Made by a program: the position numbers and the translations under genes. DNA of 64,000 nt from Nocardia tenerifensis NBRC 101015 (lineage in GTDB: Bacteria; Actinomycetota; Actinomycetes; Mycobacteriales; Mycobacteriaceae). Shown in pieces: positions 16,272-24,837 of this stretch. The notes below the pieces were generated by a model. It worked only from the letters and a program-made list of their open reading frames with translations, was not told the origin of the DNA and ran no database searches. Location of the stretch: contig NZ_BAGH01000172.1 of NCBI RefSeq assembly GCF_000308715.1, positions 1 to 64,000 on the forward strand, given 5' to 3'. Each line of letters starts with the position of its first letter. The stretch's first letter is position 1.

Positions 16272-16826
16272 TCAGCGTCGCAATACGAAAAAGAACGGTT
16301 CGGCCATATCACGTATCTCCTCCACCCCTAGCAGCGCCTTTTCATCGACACGGCGGAAGTAATCTATGGCCGCGCGGTGATCGTAGATCAGCGCGGCGCT
16401 GACCACCCCGCGGTACAGGATGTCACGCAGACAAGCCTTGGCGGAGCGGGTTCTCACTGCGGGGCGGATGAACCGCAGCGCCTTCCGTATTCCAGCCGCG
16501 GCGGATGTCGAGGCAGATTCGAGAATATGGACCGAAACGAACCGTGGGTCGATGGCGAACACATGGCCCGCCTCATCGGAAAAGACCAGCGGGTACACTT
16601 GCTCACTGGTATCGAACTGCTTTCCGAGCCAGCCCGACGCGGTCAGCGTACCTGCGAAGGGATGCCCGGTATCGAGCTCCTCACCGCGCCACCGCCCCAC
16701 CGTGATCGTTTCCACTGAGGCCGCGGGTAGGCGGTCGAACAGGTCCCAAGCTTGCGCTTGCGTGCATCCGCCCGCCTGTAAGGCCTGTAGTTCGTCAGCG
16801 GGCGAACTCGCAGACTCGGTAACCAT
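16272..16826 (-). CDS. GXWXG / DUF4334 domain protein
   Basis: The start at 16826 has GGAGGTCGCT directly upstream and is preferred over the longer frame (16880). The 184-residue product carries the GXWXG motif ('VGRWRGEELDTGHP') with 'LTASGWLGKQFDTSEQVYPLVF' in its first half and the DUF4334 end 'LRDILYRGVVSAALIYDHRAAIDYFRRVDEKALLGV...FFFVLRR'. The biochemical role of this family is unknown; members are common in actinobacteria and fungi. It diverges from pfaD across a perfect 16-bp palindrome, so it may share regulation with the lipid-synthase cluster. Family sure, function unknown. Confidence 0.85.
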   Translation of the reverse strand: MVTESASSPADELQALQAGGCTQAQAWDLFDRLPAASVETITVGRWRGEELDTGHPFAGTLTASGWLGKQFDTSEQVYPLVFSDEAGHVFAIDPRFVSVHILESASTSAAAGIRKALRFIRPAVRTRSAKACLRDILYRGVVSAALIYDHRAAIDYFRRVDEKALLGVEEIRDMAEPFFFVLRR

Positions 16827-16901
16827 AGCGACCTCCGTCGCGCGTCGCCCCGAACGTAACATCGACTCGCTCGCAGGCAACCAGTTCTATTGTCACTCTT
16901 C

Positions 16902-16917
16902 GACAAATCGATTTGTC
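16902..16917. promoter_or_regulatory. Perfect 16-bp palindrome between DUF4334 gene and pfaD
   Basis: GACAAATCGATTTGTC reads identically on both strands. It lies in an unusually AT-rich stretch (about 16,900-16,970) between the divergent DUF4334 gene (start 16826) and the pfaD start near 17021. Position, symmetry and length are those of a dimeric-repressor operator for the lipid-synthase cluster. No regulator gene is encoded next to it. Confidence 0.6.
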
Positions 16918-17020
16918 TTTTCCGGCTCCAAATATATTTTGATCGACGTTACCGTAGTAGCGTAGAAATAACTCTGCCGGATTCGGACATCGAGCGCCTC
17001 AGCGCCCGACGTGGAGTACA

Positions 17021-18751
17021 GTGGTGGAAATATTCGACCGCTCGACAAAGCGCTTTCGTAATGCCACTAATACACGATTGCGCTTTTCGCCGGCGCGATC
17101 GAGTGCGGAGGTGGCAAAGAAGTTGACCACATCAGGCGTTACGCACGCCCACAATTATGCCGATCAATCCCGTCACGACGCTGCCGTGCGGTTCGAGCCC
17201 GGTGAGATCACCGCCTTGGTCAGAGAGATCCGGAGCCCCCTGCGGGTGCTGCAGGCTCCGTCGACCGGCCGCAAGGGTGTCCAGCGGATTCCAGGTCCGG
17301 AGTCGGACGGCGGCGGTCACGGGGATGCGCGGCTGGTCGGAGTTCTTCCCGCGTTGTACCCCGAATGGCTCGGCAGCAGGCAATTCTGCCGGACCCACCA
17401 CGTCCGTTTCCCCTACCTCGTCGGCGAAATGTCCACCGGGATCGCCACAACGAAGATGGTCCAGACGTTGGCCTCGGCGGGCCTGATGGGCTTATTCGGC
17501 GCGGGCGGCCTGCGCGAGCAGGTGCTGCGAGGGTCCGTCGAGCAGCTGGCCCTGACTCTGCGTGGGCGGGGCAACTGGGGTGTCAACCTTATCCACTCCC
17601 CCAACGAGCCGGCGAGCGAGGTGCGGACCGCGCGGCTGCTCGTGGAACTGAACGTCCCGGTGGTATCGATGTCTGCCTACCTCGACCTGACCCCTGCTGT
17701 CGTCCTCTGTATGGCGCGGGGGCTGTGCACCGATGGGACGGGTCGCGTGCGGCGGGCGCGCCGGGTATTGGCCAAAGTGTCGCGGCCGGAGACCGCGGAG
17801 AGGTTCATGTCCCCGCCGCCGGCACCGCTGCTTCGCCAGTTGGTGGCGGACGGTGAGCTCTGCGCCGAGGAAGCGGCGCTGGCGGCACGCATTCCGATCG
17901 CCCAGGACATCACGGTCGAGGCCGACAGCGGAGGACACACCGATAACCGGTCCTTGGCGGTCATGCTGCCCGCGATTCGCACCCTGCGCGACCGTGTCGC
18001 GGGGTCGGTGCGGGTCGGGGCCGCGGGCGGACTCGGCACACCCGCCGCGGTGGCCGCCGCGTTCGCGCTCGGCGCCGATTACGTTCTCACCGGCTCGGTG
18101 AATCAGGCCGCCATCGAGTCGGGCATGTCCGAGGTGGGCCGTCACATGCTCGTCCAAGCCGACATCACCGACACCGCGATGGCTCCGTCCGCCGACATGT
18201 TCGAGATGGGCGTCCGCGTTCAGGTGCTACGGCGAGGCACCATGTTCGCGGGCCGGTCGGCGTTGCTGCACGAGCTTTACCAGACATACGAGTCGCTGGA
18301 GGACATTCCCGCCCACCGGCGTACCCAGATCGAGAAGCAGATCTTCGCCGCCCCACTGGAAACGGTGTGGGCACAGACCTCGCGGTTCTGGGCCGACCGG
18401 GATCCTGATCAGCTCGCCCTCGCCGACCGCAACGCCAAACATCGTATGGCGCTGGTGTTTCGATGGTATCTGGGCATGTCGAGCAGATGGGCTATCGCGG
18501 GCGATCCCGACCGCAGAGCCGACTACCAGATCTGGTGCGGCCCAGCCATGGGCGCCTTCAACCGATGGGCGGAGGGGTCGTTTCTGGCCGCGCCCGAGAA
18601 CCGCGGCGTTGTGCAGATCGCGCTCAACCTGCTGGAGGGAGCGGCCGTGATCACCCGCGCTCACCAGGGGCGGGTATGCGGATTGCCCGTCGCCGCAAGA
18701 GGTTTCCACTTTGCTCCCCGCCGACTCAGTGAAACCGGAGCAGCACGATGA
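17021..18751 (+). CDS. pfaD: PfaD-family trans-acting enoyl reductase
   Basis: The GTG at 17021 (or 17024) follows GTGGAG at a suitable distance and gives 576 residues, close to known PfaD proteins. The protein is a flavin-dependent TIM barrel of the nitronate-monooxygenase superfamily, with 'YLVGEMSTGIATTKMVQTLASAGLMGLFGAGGL', 'NWGVNLIHSPNEP', 'AQDITVEADSGGHTDNR', 'RVGAAGGLGTPAAVAAAFALGADYVLTGSVNQAAIESG' and the PfaD-specific C-terminal 'WAEGSFLAAPENRGVVQIALNLLEGAAVITRA'. PfaD reduces enoyl thioesters in trans during PUFA-type synthesis. Its stop overlaps the start of the KS-AT-ACP gene by 4 bp, so it leads the operon. Identity is very sure. Confidence 0.93.
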   Translation: MVEIFDRSTKRFRNATNTRLRFSPARSSAEVAKKLTTSGVTHAHNYADQSRHDAAVRFEPGEITALVREIRSPLRVLQAPSTGRKGVQRIPGPESDGGGHGDARLVGVLPALYPEWLGSRQFCRTHHVRFPYLVGEMSTGIATTKMVQTLASAGLMGLFGAGGLREQVLRGSVEQLALTLRGRGNWGVNLIHSPNEPASEVRTARLLVELNVPVVSMSAYLDLTPAVVLCMARGLCTDGTGRVRRARRVLAKVSRPETAERFMSPPPAPLLRQLVADGELCAEEAALAARIPIAQDITVEADSGGHTDNRSLAVMLPAIRTLRDRVAGSVRVGAAGGLGTPAAVAAAFALGADYVLTGSVNQAAIESGMSEVGRHMLVQADITDTAMAPSADMFEMGVRVQVLRRGTMFAGRSALLHELYQTYESLEDIPAHRRTQIEKQIFAAPLETVWAQTSRFWADRDPDQLALADRNAKHRMALVFRWYLGMSSRWAIAGDPDRRADYQIWCGPAMGAFNRWAEGSFLAAPENRGVVQIALNLLEGAAVITRAHQGRVCGLPVAARGFHFAPRRLSETGAAR

Positions 18752-21700
18752 CCAGGCCGCCACCGTCGCGAGAATTCGTACACGAGCCGATCGCAGTGAT
18801 CGGCGTCAGCACCTTGATGCCGGGCTCCGCGGACGCCGACGGCTTCTGGCGCACAGTGGTGCAGGGCCGGGATCTCATCACCGATGTCCCCCGAACGCAT
18901 TGGCTGCCGTCGGACTACTTCGATCCGGATCCCACTGCCCCGGACAAGGCTTATAGCTACCGCGGGGCCTTCCTCGACCCCGTGGATTTCGATCCGCTCA
19001 CCTATGGGATCGCTCCCGGCGCGCTGCCCGCGACCGATACCTCGCAGCTGCTCACCTTGGTGGCGACCCAGAAACTCCTCGACGACCTCGCCCGGCACGG
19101 CACCGCGGGCTACGACCCGGACCGGGTGAGTGTCATCCTCGGCGCGGGTCCGATGGAACTGTTGAGCACAATGGCCAGCCGGATGCAGCGCCCTGTGTGG
19201 GCGAAGTCCATGCGCGAGGCCGGTCTTCCCGAGCACCAGGTGGAAGCCATCTGTGCGCGCATCGCCGAACATTATGTTCCCTGGCAACGGGCGACCCTCC
19301 CGGGAGTGCTCGGCAATGTGGTCGCGGGGCGGGTGGCCGGCCGTTTCGACTTCCACGGAAGCAACTACATCACCGACGCGGCCTGTGCCGGGTCGCTGGC
19401 GGCGGTGTCGGCCGCGGTCAACGAGTTACGGCTGAGACAGGCCGACATGGTGATTACCGGCGGCGTGGACACGCTCAACGACGCAGTCTGGTACACGAGC
19501 TTCAGCAAGACGCCCGCACTGTCGCCCACCGGGGACTGCCGCCCGTTCTCGGCGGACTCCGACGGCATGGTTCTCGGCGAGGGCATCGGGCTGTTCGCAC
19601 TCAAGAGATTGGCGGACGCCGAACGCGCGGGCGACGCGATCTACGCGGTGTTGCGCGGGGTGGGGTCCTCTTCCGATGGGCGAGGCACGGCGGTCTACAC
19701 CCCGCTGCCGGAGGGTCAGGCCCGTGCGTTGCGCCGGGCCTATCAAGCGGCCGGTTATACCCCGGACACCGTCGAGTTGGTCGAGGCGCACGGCACCGGG
19801 ACCGCCGCCGGTGATGTCGCCGAGGTGACGGCATTGCGCCAGGTGTTCGGCGAGGCGCGTCATTCGTCCTTTCCCTGGTGTGCTCTCGGGTCGCTCAAGT
19901 CGCAGTTCGGACATACCAAGTCCGCGGCGGGGGCCGCCGGATTGCTCAAGGCCGTACTCGCCTTGCACCACAAAGTAATTCCCCCGACTATCAAGGTCAC
20001 CCGGCCGAACCCACGCCTGGAGCTGACCGGCAGTCCGTTCGAGCTCAACACCGCCGCCAGGCCGTGGATCCGCGGCTCCGCGCACCCACGGCGCGCGTCG
20101 GTGTCCAGTTCCGGCTTCGGCGGCACCAACTTCCATGTCACCGTCGAGGAATATGTCCCCCGCGGCGGCGGCCGTCGGCCCTTTAGCACCCGAACCGCGC
20201 CGTCCGAGTTGGTCGTCCTGACCGGTGCCACCGTGGAGCAACTGACGGACCGCTGCCACGAAGTCGCGCATTACCAACGGCCGCTGGCCCTGATCGCTCG
20301 CGAAACCCAGGCGATGCTGCCTGGCGAGGTTCCCGACCATCGGCTCGTAGTGGTAGCCGCCGACACCGACGAGCTGAGAGATAGGACGAATAAGGCCCTC
20401 GCTCGCATCCGCGAGGCGCCCCGCGTCGGTTTCAGCATCCCGGACGGGACGTATTACGGAGTCGGCCCGGCAGACTGCGGACACATCGCATTCCTGTTCC
20501 CCGGCCAAGGAAGCCAGTACGTGGGCATGGGCATGGACGTCGCGATGCATGTCTCGCAGGCCCGGCTGCTGTGGGATCGGCTGGCCGATGTCCCGATAGC
20601 CGAGCAACCGCTGCACCGGATCGTTTTCCCGGCACCGGTTTTCACCGACGAGGACAGAGATGCGCAGACCACGAAACTGACGGCTACCGAATGGGCGCAG
20701 CCCGCCGTCGCCGCGCACAGTATGGCCCTGGCAGCCGTGCTGGCCGCCCTGAACATCCGCCCGGATTGCGTTGCCGGCCATAGCGTCGGGGAGTTGACCG
20801 CACTGCACGCCGCCGGAGTCTTCGACGAGGTGGCGCTACTCGGGCTGACCCGGCGGCGCGGCGAGTTGATCCGCGATGCCGCCCACGAACCAGGTGGCAT
20901 GCTCGCCGTCCGAGCGACGGTCGAGGACGTCGAGCATGTGCTGCGTGACTTGGGTTTTGCTGACCTGTGGATCGCGAACCATAACGCTCCCGAACAGATA
21001 GTTGTCTCCGGCGCGGTCAATTCTCTCGCCGCGCTGGGCGATCGGTTGGCAGAGCGCGGCGTCCCTGTGCGTCGACTCACTGTGTCGGCGGGGTTTCATA
21101 GTCCGCTCGTGCGCGACGCGATCGTTCCGCTGCACAGCTATCTGCGGCAGATGGACCTCGCCGCTCCACGAATACCTGTATATGCGAACACTGACGCGTC
21201 GACGTATCCCTCTCGCTCCGAAGGAATCGCCGATCGGCTCGCCCGGCATCTGGCGTCCCCGGTACGGTTCGCCGATCAAATAGCCGCGATGTACAACGCC
21301 GGCGTCCGCACCTTCGTCGAGGTCGGCCCCGGATCGGTCCTGACCGGGCTCGTAGGGGCGAACCTGGGATCGCGCGTGCACAGTGCCATCGCGCTGGACC
21401 GGCAGGGTGAGAACGGCCTCACAGCGCTGCACCGCGGTCTGGCCGCGTTCATCGCGCACGGCGTGCCGATGAATCTCGCGCCGCTGTGGCAGGACTACGC
21501 GCCGCATTCTCGGCCTGCCCCGCCGAAATCCGCTGTCACCGTGCAGATTTCAGGTACCAACTACGGCAAGGTGTATCCGCCCGCGGAGGTCACAGATTCA
21601 CCGGAGGTAATTCCCGTCATGCCACAACCAGCCCATAGCACGACGCAAAATCGGACAGAACCGTCCCAGTATCCGACCCCCAACGGGCGTGCCGAGTGGT

Positions 21701-22548
21701 GGGAAACGGTGCGCGAACTCCACCGGTTGGTCGCGGCGACACACGCTGCCTATCAGCGGACGACGGCCGACGCTCACCTCGCCTACCTTTCGGCGGTCGG
21801 CAGGTCGCTGAACCCCACGGCGGAACCGACTGCGTGGCACCGGCCTACTCCGCACCCGAGCGAGGGCGGTCCAGCCTCGAACGGCGCACCTGTGCGTGCT
21901 CACCTCGGTGATACGCCCGCCGCGGACGAGCCGGTTGCCCCGAGTGAGGAGGTGACGCCGATGCAGCCGGCCCCCGACCTCCTCGACACCGACCTCTTCG
22001 ACACCGCCCCGCCTGCCGCGCCGACCCTGGACTTCTTCTTCGAGTCTCCAGAGAGACGGCCGAACTCCAGCGCCGAGCCCAGGGACAATCGGGCACCGGA
22101 GCGCCAGACTCGGACATCGCCCGAGCCGAGCCCGCCCGAGCGAGCGAATGTCTTCGCCGAGTCTTCGCAGAGGCGGCCGGACTTCACCACCGAACCGAGG
22201 CCTGATCGGGAACCCGAGCGCCAGACTTGGACACCGCCCGCACCGAGTCCGCCCGAGCGAGCCGATTCGGGGTCGGCGCCTGGCGATGGTGATGGCCCAG
22301 CGAGTCACCACCTGATCGCGCTGACTCTGCAGGTAGTGGCGGACAAGACCGGCTATCCCGTGGATATTTTGACCCCGGATATGCACTTGCAAACCGATCT
22401 GGGCGTCGACTCCATCAAACGGGTCGAGGTGTTGTCCGCTCTGCGTGACCGCATCGAGGACCTGCCGCCGCTCGACGCGGCCGAACTCGGCCGACTTCAG
22501 ACGATCAGAGAAATCGCGGACCGCTTGGCGGCAGAGGTGCGCACGTGA
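18748..22548 (+). CDS. PUFA-synthase-like polyketide synthase, KS-AT-ACP (PfaA N-terminal half)
   Basis: The product has 1266 residues. The KS (about 10-470) has Cys213 in 'DAACAGS', His348 in 'EAHGTGT' and His389 in 'KSQFGHTK'. The AT (about 580-900) has 'FPGQGSQYVGMGMD' and nucleophile Ser679 in 'AGHSVGEL'. A long Pro/Glu/Arg-rich linker (about 1000-1180) contains a 39-residue tandem duplication. One ACP follows, with Ser1222 in 'DLGVDSIKRVE', the sequence typical of PfaA carriers. PfaA proteins normally carry four to nine tandem ACPs followed by KR and DH in the same chain; here only one ACP exists and the KR-DH is a separate protein starting at the overlapping GTGA (22545). It iteratively extends an acyl chain from malonyl units. 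Needs a PPTase from elsewhere. Confidence 0.92.
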   Translation: MTRPPPSREFVHEPIAVIGVSTLMPGSADADGFWRTVVQGRDLITDVPRTHWLPSDYFDPDPTAPDKAYSYRGAFLDPVDFDPLTYGIAPGALPATDTSQLLTLVATQKLLDDLARHGTAGYDPDRVSVILGAGPMELLSTMASRMQRPVWAKSMREAGLPEHQVEAICARIAEHYVPWQRATLPGVLGNVVAGRVAGRFDFHGSNYITDAACAGSLAAVSAAVNELRLRQADMVITGGVDTLNDAVWYTSFSKTPALSPTGDCRPFSADSDGMVLGEGIGLFALKRLADAERAGDAIYAVLRGVGSSSDGRGTAVYTPLPEGQARALRRAYQAAGYTPDTVELVEAHGTGTAAGDVAEVTALRQVFGEARHSSFPWCALGSLKSQFGHTKSAAGAAGLLKAVLALHHKVIPPTIKVTRPNPRLELTGSPFELNTAARPWIRGSAHPRRASVSSSGFGGTNFHVTVEEYVPRGGGRRPFSTRTAPSELVVLTGATVEQLTDRCHEVAHYQRPLALIARETQAMLPGEVPDHRLVVVAADTDELRDRTNKALARIREAPRVGFSIPDGTYYGVGPADCGHIAFLFPGQGSQYVGMGMDVAMHVSQARLLWDRLADVPIAEQPLHRIVFPAPVFTDEDRDAQTTKLTATEWAQPAVAAHSMALAAVLAALNIRPDCVAGHSVGELTALHAAGVFDEVALLGLTRRRGELIRDAAHEPGGMLAVRATVEDVEHVLRDLGFADLWIANHNAPEQIVVSGAVNSLAALGDRLAERGVPVRRLTVSAGFHSPLVRDAIVPLHSYLRQMDLAAPRIPVYANTDASTYPSRSEGIADRLARHLASPVRFADQIAAMYNAGVRTFVEVGPGSVLTGLVGANLGSRVHSAIALDRQGENGLTALHRGLAAFIAHGVPMNLAPLWQDYAPHSRPAPPKSAVTVQISGTNYGKVYPPAEVTDSPEVIPVMPQPAHSTTQNRTEPSQYPTPNGRAEWWETVRELHRLVAATHAAYQRTTADAHLAYLSAVGRSLNPTAEPTAWHRPTPHPSEGGPASNGAPVRAHLGDTPAADEPVAPSEEVTPMQPAPDLLDTDLFDTAPPAAPTLDFFFESPERRPNSSAEPRDNRAPERQTRTSPEPSPPERANVFAESSQRRPDFTTEPRPDREPERQTWTPPAPSPPERADSGSAPGDGDGPASHHLIALTLQVVADKTGYPVDILTPDMHLQTDLGVDSIKRVEVLSALRDRIEDLPPLDAAELGRLQTIREIADRLAAEVRT
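22042..22275 (+). repeat. Tandem 117-bp repeat in the ACP linker
   Basis: Two adjacent units (22042-22158 and 22159-22275) encode similar 39-residue segments: 'FESPERRPNSSAEPRDNR...' and 'FAESSQRRPDFTTEPRPDR...', both ending in 'SPPERA'. The second differs at many codons, so the duplication is not recent. It sits just before the single ACP, where other PfaA proteins carry tandem carrier domains. Confidence 0.75.
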
Positions 22549-24836
22549 CCGCGACAGCGGGTGCGACCTCGACGGTGGGAGCGTCACCGACCGGCCGACT
22601 GGTGCGCTACGTCGTGCGCGAAGTACCTGCCCCCGCCTCCGGCCTGTCACCGTCCGGCCTCGACTGCCGGGTACTGTTCGTCACCGACGACGGAGCCGGA
22701 GTGGCCGCTGCGCTCGTCGAGCGGCTCACCGCCCGGGGCATCGACGCGATGACAGCCTCGCGGATACCGGCGGAGGTCGGCGGACTGATCTTCCTCGGGG
22801 GGCTGCGGGACGTGCGGGGCAGCGAGGACGCGGTAGCCCTCAACCGAGAGGCGTTCTCGATTGCCCGCTCCCCCGCCGTGCGGCACAGCGAACTGTTCGT
22901 GACCGTCCAGGACACCGGCGCGGACTTCGGTCTCGGCGGACGCCAGGGTGAGCGCGCCTGGCTGGGCGGCTTGGCCGGCCTTGCTCGCACGCTGTCGAAG
23001 GAATGGCCCGATGTCGCGGTCAAGGCCATCGACTGCGAACGCGCGCGGCGCACCCCGGACCGGATCGCCAATGCACTCGCAGACGAATTATGTTATGGGG
23101 GAACACTATTGGACGTCGGCCTACATGCCGATGGCCGACGCACCACCCTGGCTGTCGAGGCCGAGCCGGTGCCGCTGCCGGTATCGCAGTGGCGGGCAAG
23201 TCCCTACCACGATCAGATCGTCGGCCCCGATTCGGTGATCGTCGCGACGGGGGGTGCCCGCGGCATCACCGCCACCGCCGTGCTGGCTGTCGCGCGAGCG
23301 CACCGGCCGCGCCTGGTGCTCCTGGGCCGGACGCCGCTGGCCGAAGAGCCCCTGTGGTTACGCTCCGCCGGTGACGAGAAGGCCGTCAAACACGCACTGG
23401 TGGCTTATCATTCGCGTCGCGGCGGCCCCATGCCGACACCGTCCCAGGTCGGTGCCGTGGCGCAGCGGGTCAGCGCGGCCCGCGAGGTGCGTGGCACCAT
23501 CGCCGCATTGATCGACGCGGGCAGCAGCGTCTGGTACATGCCGGTGGATATCCGCGACTCAGCCGCTGTCGAGCAGGCACTGTCGCGAGTTCGTAGGAAA
23601 TGGGGGCCGATCACCGGCCTGATCCACGGCGCCGGTGTGCTCGCCGACATGCCCGTCGAGGCGAAGACAACAGAGATGTTCGACCAGGTCTTCGGCGCCA
23701 AGGTGCACGGCTTGCGCTCGCTGTTGAGCGCCACCTCCGCAGATCCGCTGACCTTCGTGTACTTGTTCTCCTCGGTGGCGGCGCAGTTCGGCAACGCCGG
23801 GCAGAGCGACTACGCCATGGCCAACGAAGTGCTCTTCCAGGTAGCAGCGGCCGACCACACACGCTGCCCGATCACCGCGGTCGGCTGGGGACCGTGGCAG
23901 GGCGGGATGGTCACCTCCGAGCTGGCCGAGCACTTCCGAGACGGCGGCGTCGACCTCGTGCCGCCGGACGAGGGTGGTCGCGCAGTACTCGCGACACTGG
24001 GAACGGCCCTGCCCGGCCGGCGAATCCTCGTCGCGGCCGACGGCGAGCGACCGCTGCACGACTCGGGCAGACAACGCAAGGCCGTCTGGCGAGTCGGCTT
24101 GGCCGAGCAGACCTTCTTACGCGATCACAGCATCGATGGAACAGCTGTAGTTCCCCTGGCACTGACCATCGACCGGTTGATCGCTGCCGCCGGGGAACTC
24201 GATCCGGGGTGGCGCGAGATCGCTCTCGCCGACCTTCGGGTGTTCCAGCCGTTGACCGTACCTCCCGATCGGATACGTCGGCTTACGCTCAGCTTGGCAC
24301 ACCAGCCGGGGGGCGTGGAGCTGAGAATCTCCGACGAGGACAGCAGACCGTGCCAAGCAGCGTGGGTGGCGAGCGCGCGCAGCGGGATTCGGCATGTCGA
24401 CTGGTCGCCACTGACCTGTCCCGAGGTGCTCCCGCACACCGACCTCTACGACAGCCCGGCCCTGTTCCACGGTCCGATGTTCCGTTCCCTCAAAACAGTC
24501 GACGGCATCTCGGCCGAGGGAGCGGACGCGACCGCCACCGGTGTGCGGGAGCGCGAATGGCCCGGCCGGTACCCGCATACCGATCCTGCCGCCATGGACG
24601 CCGGACTTCAGCTGGCTGTGCTGTGGGCCGAGCACATCCTGGGCGCGGTGACCCTGCCCATGCGAGTGCGATTCGTCCATGTGCATTCCAGTGGAGCACT
24701 ACCCCACCCGCTTCGCTGCCTGGTCCGCGGCCGCACCACCGGCCCTGACCACGTCGTCTGCGACATCGCGCTGCTGAGCCCCAGCGGTCAGGCATACGTG
24801 GAGCTGCTCGGCGTCAGCCTGATCCGCAGGCCTTGA
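22545..24836 (+). CDS. Ketoreductase-dehydratase protein (PfaA C-terminal half)
   Basis: The product has 763 residues. The N-terminal 200 residues are a structural KR subdomain. The catalytic KR has the Rossmann motif 'VIVATGGARGITATAVL' near 232, then 'GLIHGAGVLAD', and Tyr423 in 'QFGNAGQSDYAMAN' for carbonyl reduction. A polyketide-type DH follows, with His528 in 'FLRDHSIDGTAVVPL' and Asp685 in 'DPAAMDAGLQ', the expected catalytic pair; the usual HxxxGxxxxP is changed to HSIDGTAVVP, which still fits. It translates from a GTG overlapping the KS-AT-ACP stop, so the two chains are made together and probably rebuild a PfaA function as a complex. The next gene starts 1 bp after its stop. Confidence 0.9.
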   Translation: MTATAGATSTVGASPTGRLVRYVVREVPAPASGLSPSGLDCRVLFVTDDGAGVAAALVERLTARGIDAMTASRIPAEVGGLIFLGGLRDVRGSEDAVALNREAFSIARSPAVRHSELFVTVQDTGADFGLGGRQGERAWLGGLAGLARTLSKEWPDVAVKAIDCERARRTPDRIANALADELCYGGTLLDVGLHADGRRTTLAVEAEPVPLPVSQWRASPYHDQIVGPDSVIVATGGARGITATAVLAVARAHRPRLVLLGRTPLAEEPLWLRSAGDEKAVKHALVAYHSRRGGPMPTPSQVGAVAQRVSAAREVRGTIAALIDAGSSVWYMPVDIRDSAAVEQALSRVRRKWGPITGLIHGAGVLADMPVEAKTTEMFDQVFGAKVHGLRSLLSATSADPLTFVYLFSSVAAQFGNAGQSDYAMANEVLFQVAAADHTRCPITAVGWGPWQGGMVTSELAEHFRDGGVDLVPPDEGGRAVLATLGTALPGRRILVAADGERPLHDSGRQRKAVWRVGLAEQTFLRDHSIDGTAVVPLALTIDRLIAAAGELDPGWREIALADLRVFQPLTVPPDRIRRLTLSLAHQPGGVELRISDEDSRPCQAAWVASARSGIRHVDWSPLTCPEVLPHTDLYDSPALFHGPMFRSLKTVDGISAEGADATATGVREREWPGRYPHTDPAAMDAGLQLAVLWAEHILGAVTLPMRVRFVHVHSSGALPHPLRCLVRGRTTGPDHVVCDIALLSPSGQAYVELLGVSLIRRP

Positions 24837-24837
24837 C

